Positions 50,747 through 61,083 of a DNA stretch of 64,000 bases are shown piece by piece. Source of the stretch: Plecoglossus altivelis (taxonomy: Eukaryota; Chordata; Actinopteri; Osmeriformes; Plecoglossidae); NCBI GenBank assembly GCA_036571765.1, contig BROE01000007.1, positions 744,001 to 808,000 of the forward strand. Direction: 5' to 3'. Under the pieces are notes generated by a model. It was not told the DNA's origin. It made no database searches and was given only the letters and a program-made list of their open reading frames with translations. Each line of letters starts with the position of its first letter. Positions within the stretch are counted from its first letter, which is position 1. A program made the translations under genes and the position numbers.

Positions 50747-52317
50747 ATGAGTGACGCTTCCCTTCCTCTTCCTCTTCCCTTCAGTTGTTCCATCGTTCAT
50801 GCACACTCCAAATATGTCTCTTCCTGCCTTCATTAATATCTAATCAGGGACGAGACAGAGTGAAGAATACCCAGATTAAAGAGTGTAGTGAGACAGTCAC
50901 ATGTGACAAATAGGCCAGATTAAAGACTGAGAGCAGGTATTAATAACCATAATAATACATGCCCCTTCCTGGTCCCTGTCAAAAAAGAACAAGGAATGAA
51001 CAGGAACGGAGGTGTAGCGGAAACCTTCCGTTAAAAGACGATTGTGCACGCCTATCTATCTCTGTCCAAGATGCGCTCTTTTATTTATTTGATTTTTTAA
51101 CAAATTAGATGACAAAAACTCCACAAGCAAAGTCACAACGGCTTGTGGCATGAAGGAAACCGGACAGCATGCTTACTAAGGAAGAATAGGCTGCAAGGGA
51201 AGATGTATGATGCCTAATTAAGGGAAGAATAGGCACCCCAGTCAGACCCTTAGTGTAAGGACTTGAGAATGCAGGGTCATTAAGTCCACACTGGTGATAT
51301 AGAAACACATTAACAAACAAAGCAGGGAGAGGAAACCAGTATTGACGGACAGTCACCTTTCAGTAGCTAAAAAAGTGCTTAGTTGAGGCTCTTGCATAAG
51401 AATTTGAGGATCAACAGTAAAAGCTATATATAAAATTTATTCTAATCAAAGATTTGAATACTTTAATTATGACACTAGCAGCAGTAGTGCAGAAAGCACT
51501 CCTTAAAGTTTGGTGTGATTCTCCTTGCTAAGGCCCTGTATGGTATGCTGTCAAGTAAAATCCATCGCAGGAATGATAAAGTGTTCCTTGGCCTGACAAC
51601 ACATTACAGCCTCTGGATTCAGTGGGTACAGGCCACGGCAGCTCAGAGATTAACATTACCCTTAGCTATGTGACCGCAAATGGATGTGCCCATTAAGACC
51701 CCCCCACCAACACACTACTCCCTGGTCCATCTCCTCCTTTCCCATTCCCATACCCCGCCCCCTGTTCATTCTTCTTCTCATTGCACCATTAGCTGTGTAC
51801 ACACTACCCACCTCCTCCACCCTCCCCAGGGAGCTACAGGGGAGACAGGGATGACCTTCTCTTCCTCCACTTTCGTTATATCCAGTATTTCTCTCTTTTC
51901 CTCACTTGCACTTTTATGAAAACCGTTTGTCCTAACGTGCATTACTATTTCAGTCAATTTTCACCTTCTGTCAATATTATTTCCCTGTCTCTTCTGAGCA
52001 AAGGGGATTCTTGTTGCATGGAGAGTAGTTTACAAATGTTCAATATGGCATTTTTGTAAAAAATAAACAAAGAGACTGTGGAGGAGGATGAAAGATGGCT
52101 TCTGTCTAATAACAGTCTCCTCCCTTGGCATTCCATGTAGAAAACAAGGGGAAAATAAGGATTTCCCTCCATTTTTCTATGTTATTTTGACATCGATATG
52201 AGATATTCACTGCAACAGCTAATCTGACATTGTGCTTCTTTAAATCTCGTGTGCTAAAGAAAACACACAGATGCCATCGCTTAAAGTTACCTCTCACAGT
52301 CGAGTAATAAATCTAAC

Positions 52318-52650
52318 ACCAAATATCATTGCCGGCTTCTGTTTCATTTTTGCTTGTTTAAGCTCAACACTTTTATTTAATTAGTCCCCTGCATATGTAT
52401 TTCACAATCAAAAGTGTTTTGGTTAAGGTGATCATTAATTTAACATGTCAAGTGTTAAATAAGTATTGAACATTTAAAGACCATCAATGATAAGATGGGC
52501 TATCCAAACAGCGTTAGCAGAAGTTGATTTCAAATACACCTGCAATTCGACTATTTATAGTTGGAATTTATTTATCTTCTTGTGCCATTAATAATTTTAA
52601 CTGACTACTATTACTGTGCTTTATGATTACTAGATTCCACCAATAGAGAT
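52318..52650. repeat. Diverged local duplication, copy A
   Basis: The copy shares ordered blocks with 54478-54762: ggcttctgtttcattttt, agtcccctgc, the pair atcaaaagtgttttggtt / atcaaaaaacctttggtt, catttaac and caagtgttaaat. Further on are gttagcagaagttgatttcaaatac and tagattccaccaatag. Order and orientation are kept, with small indels. No terminal repeats, poly-A or target duplications are evident, so it looks like a segmental duplication of noncoding DNA and not a transposon. It lies in the upstream vti1a intron. Confidence 0.85.
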
Positions 52651-54189
52651 TCAAATTGGTGCAAAACCACTATGATGGGATTCATGAGATCTGTTTGATT
52701 TCCTGAAGAAGCTTGATTTTGAAACGCATCAGAGTTTGTGTAAGGTTTAACATGACAGGCATTTTCATTACTTGCAGAGTGCTATGGAAGTTTAACTCCT
52801 TTAAGTGCATTTCTGTACCACTAAATCATATTTATTGTCACTTTAAAAAATTCTTGGAAATAATGAGACTTAGGAATTATGAAATAAAACAAGAAGTAAA
52901 TACGTTTGCTCATTCTTCTGTAAGTAGTGTGAGGTCTCTTTATTAGAAAAGCTAACCAGCACGACCTTTAAGTTGATCATATTAGTGGCTTTTCTTGAGG
53001 TTATTCCTATACACCACGGATGACCAAAGCATGGGGAAGAAACAATTTTCTTGTTCATACTGATGATGTGTACTTGTTGCTCATTAGTATTTAATATATT
53101 CCCATCCCGTTTAAGCAGCTATTAACAATTTAAATGACCCCAGCTCTAAGGCCTTGCTCCGTCTCACTTGCTGAAGATCCACATCCCCAAAGGTCCACTT
53201 AACAAAGCTATTACTCCATTACACTATAATCACACCATCACGGTAGAGACTCAATTTCACTCGTCTTCTCACCCCTCGTACGTTAGAATTAAACTTATTT
53301 TTGTTATGAGCTCAATAAGGTATCAGAATGATATAAAACGTTGCACTAAATTCTGTAATAAGTGTCTTTGACAAGAATTTTAATGAGCCTATTAATTTGT
53401 GGAAGTGTTTGCTATTAACAGTTTTACATGGTGGCACTGGTGCTTCCAATTTTGAAAAGTTAGTACTGGGGGGGAGGAGGAAGGGGAGTGTTTATTCTCT
53501 CAGCTTGGCAGAAAAATTAGCTCCCGGATGTGTGATACATAAGAAGGATCTAGTCTACGTGATAGTTAGCTCCATGTCAAGTGACAACAGTGCACGGTTA
53601 AAAGGAGTGACTGACGGCTGATATAAACCAATAAAAAAATCTGCATTATAGTTGGATAGAACGGAGGACCTGTGTCTATATCTGCTCACAGCAGGCATGT
53701 ACCATGTAGTAGGTAAATTAGCGAGCGTTTTGTAAGACATTTTTGGAAGGGTTAACATCTTTGCTTTCAACACTGATGCACAGGCTCTAACGTTCTACAG
53801 CGCCGAACAACAAGCCAAAGCCACCATTCAGGGCATACTTCCCTTCCCCGCCCCAGCTGCCCTCAGACCTCCCTCTGTGGACACAGGTATAATTGGCACA
53901 TCATACATTTTACAGTATTTTAGAGCATTTCCTCAGTGAGATGTCTGACGCTTCTCTTCCTCTCTGTTTTCTCTTTCCCTGAAGCCAAAGGGTACAAGCC
54001 CTGACATCGGTAGACTCTTAAGCTCAGTGCAGTTCCTTTTCATTAGGTGGTTGAAACCACTTTTTGAAGTTTACCATTCACTCTTCTACGCAGACGCAAT
54101 ACGAGTGCACACATGTGCACGCGTGACTGATGGAAACCCAGGAGGAAGACCAAGATGAGTTTGAGCTTTCAGGTAAAATATTTGTGTGA

Positions 54190-54194
54190 GCGCA

Positions 54195-54226
<32 letters not shown>

Positions 54227-54231
54227 CACAC
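54190..54231. repeat. CGCA/CA compound microsatellite
   Basis: (GCAC)n followed by (CA)n. Confidence 0.95.
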
Positions 54232-54477
54232 GTCATGTTTGTCATGAAACATTCTTAATGGGCAAGCAAAGACTATTATAACAAGGTATTGGTTATTAAA
54301 ATCGTACCATTTCAGAGGAATAAACAAGAGCAGATGTGTGGCATAATGGCCTTTCTGAGCAAACTCAGTTGATGACCTTCTATGCAAACGAGTGATGTGT
54401 TTAATACTCTCTGATCCACAAGAACCAGGGCCTTACCTGAAAATTTAAAGATATACACACAATTGAGTTAAAAATTG

Positions 54478-54762
54478 AGCATCAAAGATCATTCTCAGCT
54501 TCTGTTTTATTTTTGTTTGTTTGTGTAAATAGTCCCTTGCGTGTTGATTTAATCAAAAAACCTTTGGTTGAGGCAGTCGTTCATTTAACACGTCAACTGT
54601 TAAATATATATTGAGCATTTATAGAACATCCACGTTAGCAGAGGTTGATTTCAAATACCCCTGCATTTCGACAATTTAAAGCTATTTGTGCCACTAATCA
54701 TTAAATCATTATACTAAACCACCATTTCTGTACTACATCACTACTAGATTCCACCAATAGTT
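54478..54762. repeat. Diverged local duplication, copy B
   Basis: Partner of copy A, about 2.15 kb away in direct orientation and about 45 bp shorter. The best-kept core is gttagcagaggttgatttca with the following aatacccctgcatttcgac, and the 3' end tagattccaccaatag is identical. The flanking sequence outside the copies does not match. Confidence 0.85.
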
Positions 54763-57700
54763 TCCTCATATGAAATATGTATATTCATATTTTGAACAAG
54801 CAGTGTACTCAGCCCCAGTGAAGGCCTCTCCTTGCATGTGTAAGGGACAAATGGGAAGCAGCCTTTAGACTGACCTGCCTACAGTAACTCATGGGTGACA
54901 CTTTCCTGCAAGTACATAGACTGATTTTTTTTCTCTTCGCGCAACGAGGGCAGTGACAAGCCCAGTTCAGGGCCCTTCTCTTGCATGTGTATGAGAAGCA
55001 GCAGTGGGCAGTCAGGGCAGATTTCTGGGGCCTTTCTTCACTCCACTGGGCTCTGTTTTATTCATCGCCTGTGCCCTGACCCAGCAGAGCTCCTGTTCTG
55101 ACAAATCACTTCTGATTAAGACAGATCTCTATTAGTCAGCCACTCAACTTGGCCTATTCATCATTCTGTGCAATATATCCCCTCCTCCCAGCCCTCGTGC
55201 GCCTGTCCGTCAGACCGTAGCAAGGCGCAAAGGAAATTTCCGCCGCGGTTTTAAATGGCTGATTACTGACAATTGGCGGATGGAGAGATGTAAGGGGGTC
55301 TTATGGGTGATAAGACGCAAGTTTAATGGGTATAAATGACCGGGCCTCTCAGAGACCATCTGGTAATAGAACCATTTGTTTGAGACAGAACGGACGGTGT
55401 GGAAAAATAAAGGCTTGTTCGTTTTTTTCAATTGAACTCCCCCTCCTCTACCTCCACCCTTCATCTCCTCAAGTTAAAACACTCTGGTTCCTCGTATTGA
55501 CTTAGCGGTGAGGTCCCTCTCATTTGTTGTGAATGAGAATAAATGAGGTTCAGAAGAAGGGTGGTTGTTTTACATTACAAAATGACCGTCATGAATTGAC
55601 CTTATAGATTGCAGAATGAGAAGAACATATGCACCCAGATACTCCTTTTTGACTGGTCTCCTACTTAATACCTGCAATTGCTAAAAAGGACAAATATATC
55701 TGGGGCTAAATAAACCTGATTGTACTTTTTGCTTACCTGTACAGGTTTTAATGCTTTTATTTTAAGGGTGCAACACTTTGCACTTTTTTACACGCATATA
55801 ACATGACAAAAAATGGCCTAACCATCAATTCATAATGCTACATTGCCAAACAAGATGGATGATAATTAACCCAAAGAAAACTGGTGGTGTAAGGAGGATA
55901 GAGATGGTGGATGCAAATTGGGGAGTAGGCTTCAGTCAGCAAATTGCTTTGACTTAATCAACCGGCATTACTGAACCATCCAAATGAAAACTAATGGACT
56001 TAAGGCACTTGCTGTTATTGTCTGACACGTAAAGGTACAGGGGGAGAACGGCACTTTTCAGGGTCTTCAATTAAAAACAATGAATTTCCACTGATGGCTG
56101 GTCAGGCTGTGCATCTCCAGTATCCCCGCTGGTCAATTGTACGTCTCTAACAGACTTGACTGATTAATTCCATTTCAACTGCCAGTGACATAATTTTGCT
56201 TGTGTTTATTAAGCTTGTGGTCGAAACGTGTAAAAAATGTATGAACTAGAATTAATCTCCAAATAAGCTAAAGGACCTACATATATTATTCATAAATAGA
56301 TGAAGTTTGCGTCATGTGTACTTGGGCCGCATTACAAGCAAAAGAGAACAATTTGTTCCAACATCTTGAGACAGATGGAAATCTGTTTTTGACAAATCTT
56401 AGGTGGACTAGGAAAAATAGCATACACATGAAGGTTAGCGCCAGTTCAGTCATGCAAGAATAAACTCGACACGTTCAGGCCATACACGTTGTGTCTCACT
56501 AAACACTCCACTCGCTATGGACACATTCCTTTCCCTCTACTTCTACGCAGGGGCTGTCATAAGGGTGTTTGATTAGCTGCACTCTTTATAAATTAGCAGA
56601 GAACCATGCCTCCTTTGCCAGCCTATCATGCTGTGCCTTTAAATATGTTTCTCTTCCTGTTTAGTTTGTTCCATGTTGTCACTGCGAGCGACCCTCAACC
56701 TCCCCATCGCCACGTCTCTTCTGGATGGATCGTCAGCTACCCACACAGCCACCAGTCCCAGGACTCCATGGGGGATTATACCTTAGCTGCAGGACTGATG
56801 CCCATTGACCATTGATTTCTCCATGGGGTCTAAGCACCTGGGAATCTAGCATCTTTTGTACAGTAAATATCATTCATCCCAGGTCTTTCCTTATTGAAGC
56901 AGTTCTGTTCCAAGATGGCATTGACTACTCCTCCCCGTCCACAGAAGAGCATGCAGACGTGGAATTCTGTGGGCATGCATCAGTTTGTCTTCGTTTGTAT
57001 TGTGTTGATTTCCTAAGCATTTTTGGGATAGTGTGCTTCTTTTTATATTTTCAATCCCAATGAAGGCCTTGACAAATGAAACTATTTAGTGGGCCACAGC
57101 AGATTTGTATTGGGGAAAGGGGATGTCAGCACTGACAACATGTCCATAAAGTACAATGAAACCGAATGGACACAAGCATAACCAGAGAGAGTATGATGGG
57201 GACAGAAGGCATTCCTCTGATTTTATTTATACAGTTAAGGAACAATGATTTTCACATTACTCTTGATTAAAGGCATGTACATCTCTAATCAAAAAGTTGA
57301 TAGACAGATGAAAGAGTGCAACACACATTTTTTGCCTTTTAATTATCCGTACAACACCACACCTCGGGCAGCTCTTCCCTGCCTATCTCCTCAAACTCGG
57401 CCGAAAGACGGCAAAGGAGATCTAACACTCCTTAACAGTTCATTATCCTATAAGGAGCTTAAAAACACACACATGCACACACAAAACGCTTTAAACCAAT
57501 CTTCACAATTAGCAAAGACCTGGGGGAGGCCTCTAGTCCACTTTATTAGCGCGTCCCGAAATTGAAACACCTTAATTATCTTTGTCAAAAATGGACACGA
57601 TGTCAGAGTCATTTGCATGTTTTGACAGGGCTTGTCGAGAAGCAAGTGGAGTATTTAGCACATTTCATCACCTACTGATTATTTTGTTCACAAAAGAAGT

Positions 57701-60700
57701 AGAACAACTCATTAGTCTCTCCTTTGTTTTAGCACCATCACCCTCATTCTAAATTCATTGCGTAAATTACATTCTTAAAAGTCAAAGTGAACCAAAAGAA
57801 AATGTTGTCTCAACCAAGATTTACTCTGTTGTGACTTTTGATCGGGGTGTTCACTTATAATAGTATCATCGCTGACTGACTGTTGTCATCCTCATCATTT
57901 TGATAAATGTTCTTCACATTCTTCTTATGTGAGAGGGCACACATTTCTGCTTTCAAAAATGTATCACGCATCATGTATCAAAGTTCATCACCAGATATGT
58001 ATAAAATGCAAAGCAATCAACTAAAATATTTCCTTTCCGATTCCTTACAGATCACTAAATACATCCGCATTACGTCAACAATATGTACAGCATGCATACT
58101 TTCCAAACAAACAAACAATCTGTAGGGAAACAGGACTGTCAAAGGTAATTTAACAGAATATGAAAAGGAGGGCATGTAACCAAGACATCAAACATTAGCC
58201 TGAGCTGAAGGCACAAGCCTTTAAGGGTCGTAAAACTGACAGAATCTGACAGTTTGCTACACTTAAGGATTATTTTCCTGAAATGTAGAATTCATTAATA
58301 ATCATGAGCTGAGCACTGATTGCAAAACACGATGAAAGAAGAAGATTGGTTGGATGGAGGGGGGTGACAAAGGGTGCTCCTCAGGCCAACTTAGAGATCT
58401 TAAATAAGGATCCGGTTTGAGATCCACTGTCCCATACTGAATCTACCACAATTCAATTCAATAGGTTACACAGTATATGCTGATTTCCCTTACTGTAAAC
58501 TGACCATGACAAAACAAGGGATGAGTCTCGGAGGATTCCAAAGAAATAACATTTTTCTTTCATCATATAGCCTAAGATGAAGATATAAAAACAAATCCGA
58601 AGCTTGACAAAAGAATAAAGATGTGGCAATTACTGAATGCTAACATCTCTCTATAACTTGGTGTTTAAGCTAAAAGCTTCATGGGATATTTATAGATCTT
58701 GGCTCCTACAACACTCCAGATGTCTGGATATCAAGTCACGTAAAGTAAATCCTTCCCTGAGGTCCTAGTGATAGTCTGAAGTATCTGTGGCCTCTGATGC
58801 TCAAGAGTCACATTGCATTACTATTATGCCCTGCAGTAAAGGTGTTTGGAGAATTTAGATTTGCCAAGTAACTGCTTGTATATGACTGTCAAAACACTGT
58901 GTCATTGTGTCCCTCGTCTTCAACTTTGGGATAATACCAACATGCTTTCCCTGTCTTGTGAAAGGCAAATAAAACCACTATTATAGGGGGATATGAGGCA
59001 TAGAAGAAAAGCAACAATGACCACAGCCACTGAGATGAAGGTGGTTATTGTCAGCTGGCAGTGTGAAAACACACAATACAGTATTGAAAGCGAAGGGACC
59101 ACATGACCCACTGGTTACTGTACATGTTTGTCCAGTTTATATTGTTTATGTGTAGACTAAGTGAAAATCTCAAAACAACGGTTCAACAAGACAGAATAAT
59201 AAGGTTCTTTACTGGGTTTTATTTTTTTCAAATAATAGCCAACAACTTAGATGGGAAAATAAAAAGACAATACGTCTTTTATTGAGATGTGCGTTGTTGA
59301 GCTGCATCCGTCATAAATGCAATACAACCAGCCTGATGTGAGAGACAATCCTTGTGTCTTCTGTGAATCTTGGTATATCAGACCAACTGCAAAAATTAGA
59401 CCTCAAAGATAAATGTATAATGTCTTCCCAGTTAATAATGACAGACATATGCAGTGAGTTTTCTAGTGTAAAAAAATCAGAATGTCTTCCAATGAGCATT
59501 TAACATCTTAATTCACACAGTAGTTACGGTGGCAAGAACCAAGCATCAGAACATATTGAGTTGCAGTAATGAGCAATGGGATCATCATGTTTGTTATACC
59601 TATATTGGCTTTAAATGTAACCAAGCTTAAAAAATTTACTGGCCTTAAAAAAATGAAAGGCCGCATTGTGATTCAAAATGTATAAAGTGATGCATTTTCC
59701 TGTCATAGCCCAGACAAGAAATGTGTCCTTCTCTTCTAATTTAACTAAAACCAGTCTCACTCACTAAACAAGCCGCCATCCACCATCTTCCTCACTAATG
59801 AAGCATATCTAACTTTTCCGACATGGCAGAACTAATTTAATCTAACTTCTGAGGGGCCTTGGCGCCATCAAATTAATTATTCATAAAGGACACGATATTA
59901 TAACTCAATTGTCAACTCTGTGGCTGTCCTTTTTAAAATCCCCCCGTCTGTCGCTCTCTTTTGTCTTGGACTCCTTTCTTTTACCGTGCGTCCTTCGCTT
60001 TTAATCTATAACTGAGCGGTGCACATTGTCATGGTCGCTGTCGAACAAAATAATTTGCTTTTTGTGTTTTGAAGTTTGTCAGCGGTGGCGGGCAGGGAAG
60101 GGGAGGTAGCGATTGGCGCGGCTCCCCGTGGGTACGCGCGGTGTGCCGGCAGGGCCAGCTCCACCAAAGGAAACAGAGACGCTCCACGTTGGTAATAACA
60201 CAACCTACGATACCTTTTTCTTCCTACTCATGAATAATACATGTCATCTAGCAGGACCCACCTTGCCTTAATGTTGTTTAGACGGGGTGAGCGCAGGGAG
60301 GTGGGATGAGTTCGATTTTGCACACAGCGGCCCTTTGGGCCGGCCTGCATTCTCTTCTCCTGGTGGGATGATGGAATGTGACCCCGGAATGACTGACAGA
60401 CACAGCAGTGGCCGTGCCTCCACCACAGCGCCCCTATGGCACCAGCCCAACTACACCATTTGCAGTGCAAGTAACAAAGACAGGAGACCAACATGCAGAT
60501 TGTGTTTGTACTCTGGGATAGTCATACTCACCGGTTATTTATGTGAGGGTCAACCACTTAATCTAACAATAAATAGAAGTTCATTATTCATCATTACAAG
60601 CGTAACTAGAGTATCTATCCACTCTCACACTTAAACATGGATGCCTAAAGGCAAATTAAAGTATTCCTTCAGGCATTCACCTTTCTAAGGGAAATCACTA

Positions 60701-61050
60701 GTAATGGATAAAACAGACTCAGGAGCCTGTGCACTATCAGTAACTTAATATATATAAATAAGTAACAAAACATGTCTTCAAAGTGGGACTGACACTCTAC
60801 CACACACATTCAGTATGCACGCACACACACTTATAATGCACACATCTCGCACAAAGTGACAGTGGTGCATGTCTTTGCTAGACCCGACGAGAACAACTGT
60901 ACAGTGGGTCAGGACAGAGGGTATGTTGTTAGCGATACTGTGTTAGATGGACTGACAGTAGCCTCGCAAACAGAGCCAGAAAGGAGAACTACAGGCTGTC
61001 CTTAGGACTATGCCACAATGAAGGAGCTCTGTGTTCAAGACCAGCACAAG

Positions 61051-61081
<31 letters not shown>
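61051..61081. repeat. C homopolymer (31)
   Basis: Thirty-one consecutive C. The plus strand could form an i-motif and the minus strand a G-quadruplex. The exact length is doubtful. Confidence 0.9.

Positions 61082-61083
<2 letters not shown>

Noticed and set aside
50464..50833. Long Ser/Leu-rich minus-strand frames
   Set aside because: Pure product of the GA/TC repeat.
54135..54173. Plus-strand ATGGAAACCCAGGAGGAAGA... followed by a gtaaaa donor, resembling a first coding exon
   Set aside because: Only about 13 codons, no promoter-like context, next to a microsatellite, and no partner exon in phase.
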